This document shows positions 9,174 to 18,401 of a stretch of 64,000 nucleotides of DNA, in pieces. Location: assembly GCA_019634165.1 (NCBI GenBank), contig JAHQVT010000002.1:1-64000 (forward strand). Direction: 5' to 3'. Origin of the DNA: Rhodospirillales bacterium. GTDB lineage: Bacteria; Pseudomonadota; Alphaproteobacteria; Rhodospirillales; Thalassospiraceae. Below the pieces are notes generated by a model. The model was not told the origin of the DNA. It saw only the letters and a program-made list of their open reading frames with translations, and ran no database searches. The translations under genes and the position numbers were made by a program. Position 1 is the first letter of the stretch, and every line of letters starts with the position of its first letter.

Positions 9174-9851
9174 CTATAGATTTCCAGTACGCGCCATATC
9201 TTCAAGTGCCATTTTGACCGCCTGTGCACGGTTCGACACGTTAAGCTTACGATAGATGTTTTTCAGATGATATTTGACCGTGATTTCGCGCAGATCAAGA
9301 TGACGGGCGATGTCCTTGTTTGGACGCCCTTCTGACAGCAAAGCCAGAACTTCACGTTCACGCGGTGTCAAACGCGCAAAGTCACCTTCATTGCCAAATC
9401 CGCCGGCCATACGGCCTTCGCCGTCACCACTACTGCCAAGACCATCGCTCAGGTCACTCAGGATTGAGGATGGCAGATATTTATCCCCAGCCAGAACCAG
9501 TTGAATGGCATTGGCCAGTGCTTGCCCACGCAGGGTCTTGGGAATGAAACCATGCGCACCCGCCTCAATGGCATGCCGCACATCTTCACTACGATAAGAC
9601 CCCGAAAGCAACACAACAAAGGTCGAAGATGCGACTTTGTCCAACGCACGTTTCAGCCCTTCAAGGCCATTCATGCCGGGCATCCGCAGATCAAGCAGCA
9701 CCAAATCGAAAGTATTGTTTGCTTCAATCAGGTCAAGTGCCGGATCCAAAGCACCGGCTTCAGCAACCTCGCAATCTTCGAAATACTGCTGAAACAGCAG
9801 TGATATTGCCTCACGAACCAGATCGTGATCGTCCGCCAAAAGGATACGCAA
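9174..9851 (-). CDS. NarL/LuxR-type response regulator
   Basis: The 225-residue protein has a receiver domain (residues 1-120) with acidic pocket Asp7/Asp8, phospho-acceptor Asp54 in VLLDLRMPGMNG and Lys in IPKTL. A LuxR HTH follows (about 160-220: LTPREREVLALLSEGRPNKDIARHL). No kinase gene is adjacent. The start is TTG at 9851-9849, because the receiver begins exactly there (RILLADDHD). A close paralogue lies at 50924-51577. The 155-base leader is strongly structured and one stem covers the start codon, so translation may be controlled. DNA targets are unknown. Confidence 0.92.
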   Translation of the reverse strand: MRILLADDHDLVREAISLLFQQYFEDCEVAEAGALDPALDLIEANNTFDLVLLDLRMPGMNGLEGLKRALDKVASSTFVVLLSGSYRSEDVRHAIEAGAHGFIPKTLRGQALANAIQLVLAGDKYLPSSILSDLSDGLGSSGDGEGRMAGGFGNEGDFARLTPREREVLALLSEGRPNKDIARHLDLREITVKYHLKNIYRKLNVSNRAQAVKMALEDMARTGNL

Positions 9852-10002
9852 AGCTCTTGCCCTTCTTCTACCTACTTAGCATCTTCACCTACATGGGAAG
9901 ATTACCACACCAAAAGGTTGCACCCATTTTTTGTCTTTTCTGGGTGCAGGATACGAGACCCCCTAGTGGTTTGCAAACTAGAAGTTTTTGGCAAGAGCTT
10001 GC
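9848..10002 (-). promoter_or_regulatory. Structured 5' leader of the response regulator that may occlude its start
   Basis: Read on the minus strand, GCAAGCTCTTGCC (10002-9990) can pair with GGCAAGAGCTTTGC (9861-9848), a 13-bp helix with one bulged base. The second arm includes the TTG start at 9851-9849. Inside, an eight-base perfect stem (TGCACCCA with TGGGTGCA, 9919-9926 and 9941-9948) and a GTTTGCAAAC palindrome add further structure. Whether this regulates translation is an inference. Confidence 0.4.
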
Positions 10003-10012
10003 GGTTGGTCCG

Positions 10013-10330
10013 TTAGGTAAGAACTTCGGCCCTCGCAACCGGACGTAGCTCTTCGAGTTTTGCGTTTAATGCCGATACCGTAATATCGGTGTTGCTGCGC
10101 TCTAAATCAGCCATCAACAGCGAAACCACGCCATTTTCGCGAGGGTTAGCAACCACTTCACCGATGATTTTATTCGTGTAGGCTTTGCATTCTTCAGCGG
10201 ACTTTCCCATTTGCTGAGCGGCCCAGTTTATCAGCATTTTATTAAGATGCGTTTCAATGCGAAAATTCTGTTCAAGGTCAAAGCTGTATTTGGCCTCAAA
10301 TCCGCGTTCCCGATCATTAAAGCTGCTCAT
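10013..10330 (-). CDS. F1-ATPase inhibitor zeta subunit (DUF1476)
   Basis: This 105-residue protein matches the alphaproteobacterial zeta family (DUF1476) along its whole length: FNDRERGFEAKYSFDLEQNFRIE at the N-terminus, then a helical bundle. In Paracoccus denitrificans zeta binds F1-ATPase and blocks ATP hydrolysis through its N-terminal segment, protecting ATP when the proton gradient falls. It is usually found between purB and purC, and here it still lies close to purC on the opposite strand. The gene is single, with no partner in its transcription unit. Confidence 0.9.
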   Translation of the reverse strand: MSSFNDRERGFEAKYSFDLEQNFRIETHLNKMLINWAAQQMGKSAEECKAYTNKIIGEVVANPRENGVVSLLMADLERSNTDITVSALNAKLEELRPVARAEVLT

Positions 10331-10483
10331 GTCAGTCCCTTCCGAATGTTACTGTCCGCATGACGGGGCGATGATCCATATCCTCGTGTAGTTGTATTTG
10401 AGGATAGTGACCTGCGTTTTCACCCCTTGATCTGATACTTTTGAATTTGACAAATCCCTAAGCAACACGCTTTGATCTGCCTC

Positions 10484-11263
10484 ATGTGTACAGTCATTAT
10501 TTTACGCCGCCCCGACCATGACTGGCCGGTGATCCTTGGCGCCAATCGAGACGAAATGAATAATCGCCCGTGGAAATCCCCGGGACGTCATTGGGCTGAT
10601 CGGCCTGATGTGATTGCCGGTTTGGATGAAACGGCCGGTGGCACGTGGCTTGGCCTGAACGAAGACGGGGTGGTTGCCGCCGTGCTGAACCGGTTTGGAA
10701 CCCTTGGACCTGAAACGGGCAAAAGATCACGCGGGGAACTCCCGCTTGAGGCGCTTGACCATGCTGACGCGATTGATGCGGCACAGGCACTGGCAGAGCT
10801 TGATGGCAATGCCTATCGTCCATTCAATATGGTTATTGCCGATAATCGGGATGCTTATTGGCTGGCAAATCGCGGCACAGGGCGGATCGAAATCACCGAC
10901 ATCCCTGAAGGCTTGTCGATTTTGACCGCCCATGATTTGAACGATACGCAAAACAGCGAGCGCACCAAGCGAAACCTGCCACGCTTTATCAGCGCACCAC
11001 CGCCCAATCCCGAAGCGGATGACTGGTTTGCATGGCAGGCGCTGCTTGCTGATACCGGGGTCAAAACACCGGATCCCAAGCATCATGACATCCGCGCTGA
11101 TGCCATGCTGGTACGCAGCAATATCGGATTTGAAACCGTCTGCTCATCCCTGATTGGGTTACCAGCGATTCCCACCACCAAACATGAACTTCCCCGTCGT
11201 CCGGTCTGGCTATTCGCCGATGGACAACCAGACAGCACGCCTTACCACCCGGTCAATGTTTGA
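10484..11263 (+). CDS. NRDE (TANGO2-like) family protein
   Basis: The 259-residue protein begins MCTVIIL, the conserved N-terminus of the NRDE/TANGO2 family, with Cys2 exposed if Met is removed. The eponymous motif GANRDE follows at 19-24. Further family patterns include GGTWLGLNEDGVVAAVLNR and the FNMVIADNRDAYWLANRG block. The fold is related to N-terminal nucleophile hydrolases, but the substrate is unknown; human TANGO2 is tied to lipid, heme and CoA metabolism. I chose ATG 10484 over the upstream TTG 10472 because family members start with MCTV or MCx. It precedes purC by about 220 bases with no terminator seen between. Confidence 0.87.
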   Translation: MCTVIILRRPDHDWPVILGANRDEMNNRPWKSPGRHWADRPDVIAGLDETAGGTWLGLNEDGVVAAVLNRFGTLGPETGKRSRGELPLEALDHADAIDAAQALAELDGNAYRPFNMVIADNRDAYWLANRGTGRIEITDIPEGLSILTAHDLNDTQNSERTKRNLPRFISAPPPNPEADDWFAWQALLADTGVKTPDPKHHDIRADAMLVRSNIGFETVCSSLIGLPAIPTTKHELPRRPVWLFADGQPDSTPYHPVNV

Positions 11264-11485
11264 CCTGATCCATTTACAAAAAGGGCGTTCCATCAATTGG
11301 TTGCAGCGCAAAATTAACAATCGCGGCACCCGATAGCAGACGGTTGCAATTTTTGATTATCAAGATTGCGTAAATAGAGCTTAAGCGACAATTGAGTTTC
11401 TCGCCAAGCACTGCTATATGGGGGGCGCGAATTTCAGGGTGCCTGTGCAGTTGCAGCACAGGCCAAGATGTGAAAGATCCCGCCA

Positions 11486-12250
11486 ATGTCCAGAAAGCAG
11501 CCCATTTACGAGGGTAAAGCCAAGGTTCTTTACGAAGGTACTGAACCCGGTACGATCATTCAGTATTTTAAAGATGACGCCACTGCGTTTAACGCCCAGA
11601 AGCGCGGCACTATTGCCGGCAAGGGTGTTCTGAATAACATGATCACCGAATTCGTCATGACCCGTCTGGCAGAAATCGGCATCCCTACCCACTTCATTCG
11701 CCGCATTAACATGCGTGAACAGCTTTGCAAAAAATGCGAAATTGTCCCGATTGAAGTTGTGGTCCGTAATATCGTTGCTGGTTCCATGGCAAAGCGCCTG
11801 GGTCTGGAAGAAGGCGAACGCCTTCCGCGTCCGATTGTCGAATTCTATTATAAAGACGACGATCTGGGTGACCCGCTGGTTTCTGACGAACATATCCTCG
11901 CTTTGGGTTGGGCAAGTGCCGAAGAGCTTGAGGAAATTGTTGGCATGACGCTGCGCGTGAATGACTACCTGTGTGGTCTGATGCGCGGCATTGGCATCAA
12001 ACTGGTCGATTTCAAACTTGAATTCGGTCGCGTATGGGAAGGTGACTTCCCGCAGTTGGTTCTGGCCGATGAATTCAGCCCGGATAACTGCCGCCTTTGG
12101 GATGCCGTGACCAACGAAAAGATGGATAAGGACCGCTTCCGTCGCGATCTTGGCGGCGTCGAAGAGGCCTATCAGGAAGTGGCACGCCGTCTTGGTGTCC
12201 TGCCTGAATCCGCCGAAATAGAGTCGCTGAATAAAGACGCGACCAAATAA
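11486..12250 (+). CDS. purC: SAICAR synthetase
   Basis: PurC joins CAIR and aspartate with ATP to make SAICAR in de novo purine synthesis. The 254-residue protein is the compact bacterial form. It opens with [11 protein letters not shown] (the ATP-binding GKAK loop), then [29 protein letters not shown] and the LVDFKLEFG...[14 protein letters not shown] block that holds the metal-binding acidic residues. It heads the purC-purS-purQ-purL series, but a terminator directly after it means read-through or a second promoter must serve purS onward. Confidence 0.97.
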   Translation: MSRKQPIYEGKAKVLYEGTEPGTIIQYFKDDATAFNAQKRGTIAGKGVLNNMITEFVMTRLAEIGIPTHFIRRINMREQLCKKCEIVPIEVVVRNIVAGSMAKRLGLEEGERLPRPIVEFYYKDDDLGDPLVSDEHILALGWASAEELEEIVGMTLRVNDYLCGLMRGIGIKLVDFKLEFGRVWEGDFPQLVLADEFSPDNCRLWDAVTNEKMDKDRFRRDLGGVEEAYQEVARRLGVLPESAEIESLNKDATK

Positions 12251-12256
12251 CACCAC

Positions 12257-12283
12257 AAGGCCGCGCTTGCGCGGCCTTTTCTT
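12257..12283 (+). terminator. Rho-independent terminator after purC
   Basis: AAGGCCGC (12257-12264) pairs with GCGGCCTT (12271-12278) around a six-base loop and is followed by a short T-rich tract (TTCTT). It sits inside the pur cluster and may act as an attenuator between purC and purS. Confidence 0.75.
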
Positions 12284-12374
12284 ATGGCTGACCGGTGGCC
12301 AATCATCGGGCAGCGTTTTGTTTGCAAGCAAAATTAGCGCACGCCCCGCGCATGCGAACTTAAAGGAGCTTCTC

Positions 12375-12614
12375 GTGAAAGCACGTGTTCATGTCACCCT
12401 GAAGAACGGCGTTCTTGACCCGCAGGGTAAAGCTGTTCACCACGCCCTTCAGGGTCTGGGTTTTGATGGCGTCAATGACGTCCGTCAGGGCAAGTTCATT
12501 GAACTGGAACTGGACGGTACGGATGCCGCAAAGGCAAAAGCCGAGGTCACCGAAATGTGCGAGAAGCTTCTCGCCAACACCGTGATCGAAGACTACACCA
12601 TCGAGCTGGCTTAA
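12375..12614 (+). CDS. purS: FGAM synthase subunit PurS
   Basis: The 79-residue protein is the small subunit of the three-part phosphoribosylformylglycinamidine synthase (PurS-PurQ-PurL). PurS dimers bridge the glutaminase PurQ and the synthetase PurL and help ammonia transfer. The sequence KARVHVTLKNGVLDPQGKAV...LGFDGVNDVRQGKFIEL is diagnostic. The start is GTG 12375 with AAGGAG at 12363-12368. The longer open frame upstream runs through the purC terminator and is not coding. Confidence 0.96.
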   Translation: MKARVHVTLKNGVLDPQGKAVHHALQGLGFDGVNDVRQGKFIELELDGTDAAKAKAEVTEMCEKLLANTVIEDYTIELA

Positions 12615-12619
12615 TTGCC

Positions 12620-12650
12620 CGCCAAGACCATGCTACTGCGGGTCTTGGCG
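12620..12650 (+). other. RNA hairpin between purS and purQ
   Basis: A ten-base perfect stem, CGCCAAGACC (12620-12629) with GGTCTTGGCG (12641-12650), encloses an 11-base loop. No T-tract follows, so it is not a standard terminator. It may set relative expression of purS and purQ or protect an mRNA end; this is an inference. Confidence 0.5.
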
Positions 12651-12694
12651 TATCGAGATTGCGTTAACGGACACTAATCGAGAGACGGTATTTC

Positions 12695-13384
12695 ATGAAA
12701 TCCGCTGTCATCCTCTTTCCTGGCATCAACCGGGAAAATGACGCCATTGCAGCACTTGAACAGGCGACCGGCACCAAACCGACCGTCGTCTGGCATGGCG
12801 AAACCGACTTACCCAAAGTCGACATCATCATGGTCCCCGGCGGCTTTTCCTATGGCGACTATCTGCGCTGCGGGGCGATGGCTGCCAAATCGCCGATCAT
12901 GCGCGCTGTTGCTGACCGTGCCGCTCAGGGTGCCACCATTTTGGGTGTGTGTAACGGCTTCCAGATTTTGACCGAAGCAGGTCTTCTGCCCGGTGCGCTG
13001 ATGCGCAACGCCAGCCTGAAATTTATCTGCAAGAACACGCACCTGAGAATCGAAAACACATCAACACGCTTTACCAACCAGTATGGCAAAGGCGATGTCG
13101 TCGATTATCCAGTAGCCCATCATGACGGCAATTATTTTGCCGATGAAGACACGCTGAACCGTCTTGAAGGCGAAGGCCGTGTTGTCCTGCGCTATTGCGA
13201 TGTGAACGGTAACGTCGATCCGGCAACCAACCTTAATGGGTCGCAGCGCAACATCGCTGGGATCATCAACGAGGCGGGAAATGTTCTTGGCATGATGCCC
13301 CATCCGGAAAATGCCATCGACCCGCTGCATGGTGGAATTGATGGTCGCGGCCTGTTCAAAAGCATGGTGGAGGCAGTATCGTGA
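12695..13384 (+). CDS. purQ: FGAM synthase glutaminase subunit PurQ
   Basis: PurQ is the class I glutamine amidotransferase that frees ammonia for PurL. The 229-residue protein has the nucleophile Cys86 in [11 protein letters not shown] and the catalytic His-Glu pair in MMPHPENA near residue 205. [17 protein letters not shown] marks the PurQ family. The stop codon overlaps the purL GTG start by four bases (GTGA), which implies coupled translation and matched subunit amounts. Confidence 0.97.
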   Translation: MKSAVILFPGINRENDAIAALEQATGTKPTVVWHGETDLPKVDIIMVPGGFSYGDYLRCGAMAAKSPIMRAVADRAAQGATILGVCNGFQILTEAGLLPGALMRNASLKFICKNTHLRIENTSTRFTNQYGKGDVVDYPVAHHDGNYFADEDTLNRLEGEGRVVLRYCDVNGNVDPATNLNGSQRNIAGIINEAGNVLGMMPHPENAIDPLHGGIDGRGLFKSMVEAVS

Positions 13385-15594
13385 GCACCAACGAATTCAA
13401 CAGCACACCGATCACGCCAGAACTGGTCAAAGAACACGGACTGAATGAGGAAGAGTACAAACTCGTCCTCGAAATTATGGGCCGTGAACCCAACATCAAC
13501 GAGCTTGGCATTTTTTCGGTTATGTGGTCTGAGCATTGCTCCTACAAATCGTCGAAGAAATGGCTCAAAACGCTTCCGACCAAGGCCGACTGGGTTATTC
13601 AGGGTCCGGGTGAGAATGCCGGTGTGATTGACATTGGCGATGGTCAGGCAGCCATTTTCAAAATGGAAAGCCACAACCACCCGTCCTTTATCGAACCCTA
13701 TCAGGGGGCTGCAACCGGTGTTGGCGGCATCATGCGTGATGTCTTCACCATGGGTGCGCGTCCTATTGCAAACCTTAATGCACTGCGCTTTGGCGAACCA
13801 GAACATCCTAAGACCCGCCACTTGCTGAGCGGCGTTGTCGAAGGGATTGGCGGTTATGGCAACTGCATGGGCGTTCCGACCATTGGCGGCGAAACCAACT
13901 TCCACGCATCCTATAACGGCAATATCCTTGTCAATGCGATGACAGTGGGCCTGGCCGATGCCGACAACATTTTCTATTCAGCCGCGGCTGGCATCGGCAA
14001 CCCAGTTGTCTATGTCGGATCGAAAACCGGTCGTGACGGTATCCATGGTGCCACCATGGCATCGGCCGAATTTGATGATGACAGCGATGAAAAGCGTCCT
14101 ACCGTTCAGGTTGGTGATCCGTTCACTGAAAAGCTTCTGCTTGAAGCCTGTCTTGAGTTGATGGCAACCGACATGATCGTCGCCATTCAGGATATGGGGG
14201 CTGCTGGTCTGACCTCATCATCGTTCGAGATGGCCTCAAAAGGCGGTGTTGGTGTTGAGCTGTGGCTTGATAAAGTGCCGATGCGCGAAGAAGGCATGAC
14301 GCCTTATGAGCTGATGCTTTCAGAATCGCAGGAACGCATGTTGATGGTCCTGAAACCCGGTTGTGAAGATGCCGCCAAGGCGATCTTTGACAAATGGGAA
14401 CTGGACTTTGCTGTTATCGGGACTTTGACCGATACCAAACGAATGGTTCTGAAATGGCACGGCGAAACCGCAGGTGATCTTCCGATTGATCCGCTGGCCG
14501 AAGCATCGCCAGAATATGATCGTCCGTGGGAAGTTACCCCGAAACAAGACCGTATCGACCCGGCAAGCCTTTCGGGCAAAACAAGCCATGTTGACGCGCT
14601 GAAAACCCTGATTGCATCGCCTGATCTTGCGTCGCGTCGCTGGATTTGGGAACAGTATGACCATCTGGTCATGGGTAATACGATTGTTCGTCCGGGCGGT
14701 GATTCTGGCGTTGTCCGCGTTCAGGGTACGAACAAAGGCATTGCCGCGACAACCGATTGCACCCCGCGCTATGTGATGGCCGATCCGGTTGAAGGCGGCA
14801 AGCAGGCCGTTGCGGAAGCATACCGTAACCTGGTCGCAACCGGTGCCAAGCCGCTTGCGATTACGGACAACATGAACTTCGGCAATCCGGAACGCCCACG
14901 CATCATGGGCCAGTTTGTTGGCGCTTGTCAGGGTATTGGCGAAGCCTGCATTGCGCTGGACTTCCCGGTCGTTTCTGGCAACGTGTCGCTTTACAACGAA
15001 ACCAATGGCGTTGGCATCATGCCGACCCCGGCAATTGGTGGCGTTGGTCTGATTTCCGATCTGGATCATCATGCAACCATCGGAATTAAACGTGGTGATA
15101 GCGCACTGATCATGATCGGTGCGGCCACTGGTGAACTTGGCCAGTCACTTTACCTTAAGACCATTGAAGGTCGTGAAGAAGGTGCACCGCCGCCGGTTGA
15201 TCTGAATGCGGAAAAACGCGCTGGTACGCTGGTACGTGAGCTGATCGAACTTGGCTTGGTTCGCACCTGCCACGATATTGCTGATGGTGGTCTTTTAGTC
15301 ACGGTTGCCGAGATGTGCCTTGCAGGCAATATCGGTGCGGAGCTTTATCTTCCAGATGCTGGCAGCGAAATTGCTTGGCTGTTTGGTGAAGATCAGGGCC
15401 GCTACGTGATTGCGACGCGCGACCCGGACAAGGTTCTTAATGCTGCAAGCAGCTCCAACGTTGCGGCGGTTATCGTCGGTCAGGCTGGTGGTGACGCGAT
15501 CAGCATTGATGGCGGCGCTAAAGTAAGCCTGTCTGAGCTTCGCGAACTGAATGAAGGCTGGATGCCGTCCTTCATGGCCGAAGCCATTCAGTAA
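13381..15594 (+). CDS. purL: FGAM synthase synthetase subunit PurL
   Basis: The 737-residue protein is the small-type PurL that needs PurS and PurQ; the large type of Gammaproteobacteria is about 1,290 residues and carries its own glutaminase. It converts FGAR to FGAM with ATP and ammonia. Visible signatures are [15 protein letters not shown] near residue 45, [23 protein letters not shown] and the repeated AIRS-type halves with [23 protein letters not shown] and DIADGGL blocks. The start is GTG 13381, fixed by the four-base overlap with purQ. A bidirectional terminator follows. Confidence 0.97.
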   Translation: MSTNEFNSTPITPELVKEHGLNEEEYKLVLEIMGREPNINELGIFSVMWSEHCSYKSSKKWLKTLPTKADWVIQGPGENAGVIDIGDGQAAIFKMESHNHPSFIEPYQGAATGVGGIMRDVFTMGARPIANLNALRFGEPEHPKTRHLLSGVVEGIGGYGNCMGVPTIGGETNFHASYNGNILVNAMTVGLADADNIFYSAAAGIGNPVVYVGSKTGRDGIHGATMASAEFDDDSDEKRPTVQVGDPFTEKLLLEACLELMATDMIVAIQDMGAAGLTSSSFEMASKGGVGVELWLDKVPMREEGMTPYELMLSESQERMLMVLKPGCEDAAKAIFDKWELDFAVIGTLTDTKRMVLKWHGETAGDLPIDPLAEASPEYDRPWEVTPKQDRIDPASLSGKTSHVDALKTLIASPDLASRRWIWEQYDHLVMGNTIVRPGGDSGVVRVQGTNKGIAATTDCTPRYVMADPVEGGKQAVAEAYRNLVATGAKPLAITDNMNFGNPERPRIMGQFVGACQGIGEACIALDFPVVSGNVSLYNETNGVGIMPTPAIGGVGLISDLDHHATIGIKRGDSALIMIGAATGELGQSLYLKTIEGREEGAPPPVDLNAEKRAGTLVRELIELGLVRTCHDIADGGLLVTVAEMCLAGNIGAELYLPDAGSEIAWLFGEDQGRYVIATRDPDKVLNAASSSNVAAVIVGQAGGDAISIDGGAKVSLSELRELNEGWMPSFMAEAIQ

Positions 15595-15615
15595 GCCACT
15601 TACAATTTCAAACAC

Positions 15616-15652
15616 AAAACCCCGCCGGAGCAATCTGGCGGGGTTTTGTTTT
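15616..15652. terminator. Bidirectional terminator between purL and mrp
   Basis: AAAACCCCGCC (15616-15626) pairs with GGCGGGGTTTT (15637-15647) across a ten-base loop. T-tracts occur on both strands, so it can serve both convergent genes. Confidence 0.9.
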
Positions 15653-15688
15653 AAAGCCAAGTCGCGGCTAAGCGCGTGACTTGGCGCT

Positions 15689-16861
15689 TTATTTAAAGCT
15701 GATTTTCGGGAATAGACCCTTTTTCTTTGGGGCTTCTGCCGGACCTACCCGTTCGTCAATGGCGCTTACTATTTTTTCGGCAATCGCGCCATAGGCCTTG
15801 GCATGTTCACCGTCGGGCTCGGTGTGGACAATCGGTTTGCCTTCATCGGCACCCAGACGGATTTTAAGGTCCAGCGGGATTTCGCCAAGGAACGGCACAC
15901 CCAATTCATCCGCAGCCTTACGCGCGCCACCGTGATCAAAGACATGATCAACATGGCCGCATTCCGGGCATTTGTAATAAGACATATTTTCGATCAGGCC
16001 AAAGACCGGCACATTGACCTTGCGGAACATATTCAGCCCTTTGCGCGCATCCAGAAGGGCAATGTCTTGTGGCGTTGAAACGATCACAGCACCGGTAACC
16101 GGTACACGTTGGGACATGGATAGCTGAATATCGCCCGTACCCGGTGGCATATCGACGACGAGAACGTCCAGATCGCCCCAATCGGTATCGCGCAGAAGCT
16201 GTTCTAATGCCCCCATCGCCATCGGACCACGCCAGATGACAGGTTGTTCTTCATCCACCATGAAGCCGATCGACATAATGCGAATGCCAAAGGCCGATGG
16301 CGGGATCATTTTCCCCTGCTCGCCCGACGGGGTTGGCTTCGCATCGCGAAGCCCCATCATACGTGGGAGACTCGGCCCATAAATGTCTGCATCAAGCAAA
16401 CCAACCTTAAGCCCCTTGGCCACCAGCGACAGCGCAAGATTGACCGAGGTGGTGGATTTACCCACCCCGCCCTTGCCCGAAGCAACGGTAATGATGCTGC
16501 GAACTGTCGGAAGTTCTAGCGGTTTTTGCGATCCGCCTTGGGGGCGCTGACCGGGTTGGGGCGGTTTTGCCGTTGCTGATTGTTGAGGAGTAGCGTTATT
16601 TTTAGCAGTCGGGCGTTCTGCGGTTAAAGCGACACGGGCCGTTGTGACCCCGTTCACAGAAGCAACAGCCTTTTCAGCAGCTTGGCGCAGGTCTTCGAGT
16701 GCTGGCCCCTGATTGGGATCAACAGCAATCATGACATTAACGGCTTCATCATTGATATCAATACCTTGCACCATACCCTTGGCTGTGATTGATTTGCCAT
16801 CGACAAGGTCGATCACGCCTTCTAGGGCGGCGACAATCTGTTCACGGTTGGGCGAAGTCAT
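15689..16861 (-). CDS. apbC: Mrp/ApbC-type Fe-S carrier P-loop ATPase
   Basis: The protein is 390 residues from the chosen ATG at 16861. It has an N-terminal MIP18/DUF59 domain (about 1-80), a Pro/Gln-rich linker, then a ParA-like P-loop domain with the deviant Walker A SGKGGVGKST (about 125-134). A CPEC motif (YYKCPECGHVDHVFDHGG) can hold a bridging [4Fe-4S] cluster at the dimer interface. Mrp/Nbp35 proteins carry and transfer Fe-S clusters to apoproteins. The start is supported by GGAG about nine bases upstream; the 24 residues before it in frame are unlike the family. It is divergent from hflK across an unusual structured region. Confidence 0.93.
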   Translation of the reverse strand: MTSPNREQIVAALEGVIDLVDGKSITAKGMVQGIDINDEAVNVMIAVDPNQGPALEDLRQAAEKAVASVNGVTTARVALTAERPTAKNNATPQQSATAKPPQPGQRPQGGSQKPLELPTVRSIITVASGKGGVGKSTTSVNLALSLVAKGLKVGLLDADIYGPSLPRMMGLRDAKPTPSGEQGKMIPPSAFGIRIMSIGFMVDEEQPVIWRGPMAMGALEQLLRDTDWGDLDVLVVDMPPGTGDIQLSMSQRVPVTGAVIVSTPQDIALLDARKGLNMFRKVNVPVFGLIENMSYYKCPECGHVDHVFDHGGARKAADELGVPFLGEIPLDLKIRLGADEGKPIVHTEPDGEHAKAYGAIAEKIVSAIDERVGPAEAPKKKGLFPKISFK

Positions 16862-16960
16862 ATTGCGGTCTCCAAATTTTGGCTTAAGTCCGTGATCACA
16901 CAGAACTTGCAGGCGCGTAACATTGTTTTGCAAGGCAAGCTGTCATATAAGGCCTAGGGG

Positions 16961-17215
16961 CTGGACTCACTAATAGGATTGTAATGGCAACAGCAAGAAT
17001 TGCGAAATACTAGGAAAAGCCCATAGAGCGGGCTGGTATCCCGGTCAAGGGGTTTGACGCGGGAGTGCGCAATTCTTGCTGTTGTCCTTCGGATTGATTG
17101 GATTTGCACGGGCTAATTTGTCGCTAGGTATTGCAAGATAAAAATCTTATCGCTGCCTTGCTCTGCGCATCTGCATAAATCCGATTAATCATTTCGACCC
17201 TATCAGTGAGTCCAG
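16961..17215. repeat. 255-base multi-branched inverted-repeat element (structured RNA or MITE-like)
   Basis: Nested complementary arms account for most of this gap. P1 pairs 16961-16977 with 17199-17215 (16 of 17). P2 pairs 16988-17004 with 17068-17084 (17 of 17) and encloses two hairpins, 17018-17034 and 17040-17063. P3 pairs 17092-17105 with 17177-17190 (14 positions, two of them G-U on the plus strand) and encloses a hairpin at 17126-17158. It ends 58 bases before the hflK start. No protein is encoded and no target-site duplication is evident. It could be an hflK leader RNA, an independent ncRNA or a miniature mobile element. Confidence 0.7.
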
Positions 17216-17273
17216 AACCTGGTACTCGGTAAGCAAAGATAAACACCGAACGGCAAGAAGAGGAAGAAACTCG

Positions 17274-18401
17274 ATGCCATGGAATTCACAAGGTGGCGGT
17301 GGCCCCTGGGGCGGCGGCGGAAATAACGGCGGCGGACAAAACCCGTGGGGACAGCGTCCTCAGGGTGGCGGCGGCGGAAATACGCCCCCCGATTTTGACG
17401 AAATGATTCGTAAAGGCCAGGAACGCCTGAAACGGCTGTTCCCCGGTGGTGGCGGTGGATACAAAGGCTTCGTGCTGATTGGTATCGCTGTGATCGGGTT
17501 GTGGCTTTTGACTGGTTTCTATCGTGTCCAGCCGGGCGAACAGGGCGTAACGCTTCTGTTTGGTAAATGGGTTGGAACGACAGGTCCGGGTCTTAACTAC
17601 TTCCTTCCGGCTCCGATTGGCGAAGTGATCAAACCAAACGTCGAACGGACCAACCAGATTGAAATCGGTTATCGCGGGACTGGTACCGTTGGCAATGGCG
17701 GCGCACGGGATGTGCCAGAAGAAAGCCTGATGCTGACCGGTGATCAGAACATCATCGACATTGATTATGTTGTTCAGTGGCGCATCAGCGACGCTGGCTC
17801 ATTCCTGTTTAATGTTCGTGATCCGGAAAACACCATTAAGCTTGCAGCCGAAAGTGCGATCCGCGAAGTCATTGGTAAAACCAATCTGGAAGAAGCTTTG
17901 ACTGTTGGCCGTGTCCGGGTCGAAGAACAGACCCGTGTCCTGCTTCAAGGGATCATGGACGGATATGCATCTGGTGTTTTCATTGCAGAAGTGAAAATGC
18001 AGAAAGTGGACCCGCCCCGTGACGTTATTGATGCATTTAACGATGTGCAGCGTGCACGTCAGGACCGTGATCGTTCCCAGAACGAAGCACTGGCCTATCG
18101 CAACGACATCATCCCGCGTGCAAAAGGTGAAGCAGAACGTACGATCCTGCAAGCCCGCGCATACAAGGATCGCGTGACCAAGGAAGCACAGGGTGAAGCC
18201 GAACGCTTTACCTCGATTTATAATTCCTATTTGACGGCACAAGATGTCACGACCCGTCGTCTGTATCTTGAAACCATGCAGGAAATCCTTGGCAAATCTG
18301 ACAAGGTCATTATTGACCAAAATGGTCAGGGTGGCGGCGTTGTGCCCTACCTTCCATTACCGGAAGTACAGAAACGTGCGAATGCAGGAGGCAACAACTA
18401 A
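17274..18401 (+). CDS. hflK: HflK, FtsH-protease modulator (SPFH family)
   Basis: The 375-residue protein has a Gly/Pro/Gln-rich cytoplasmic tail (1-60), a single membrane helix (about 63-83) and a periplasmic SPFH/band-7 domain, then a long Glu/Arg/Ala-rich coiled coil (about 250-320). HflK and HflC form a large cage in the inner membrane that encloses FtsH and controls its access to membrane-protein substrates. A purine-rich stretch (GAAGAGGAAG) precedes ATG 17274. The stop codon overlaps the hflC start (TAATG), so translation is coupled. The structured element directly upstream may belong to its leader. Confidence 0.96.
   Translation: MPWNSQGGGGPWGGGGNNGGGQNPWGQRPQGGGGGNTPPDFDEMIRKGQERLKRLFPGGGGGYKGFVLIGIAVIGLWLLTGFYRVQPGEQGVTLLFGKWVGTTGPGLNYFLPAPIGEVIKPNVERTNQIEIGYRGTGTVGNGGARDVPEESLMLTGDQNIIDIDYVVQWRISDAGSFLFNVRDPENTIKLAAESAIREVIGKTNLEEALTVGRVRVEEQTRVLLQGIMDGYASGVFIAEVKMQKVDPPRDVIDAFNDVQRARQDRDRSQNEALAYRNDIIPRAKGEAERTILQARAYKDRVTKEAQGEAERFTSIYNSYLTAQDVTTRRLYLETMQEILGKSDKVIIDQNGQGGGVVPYLPLPEVQKRANAGGNN

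Noticed and set aside
11414..12331. 305-residue frame opposite purC
   Set aside because: Antisense shadow of purC with low-complexity composition; runs through the purC terminator.
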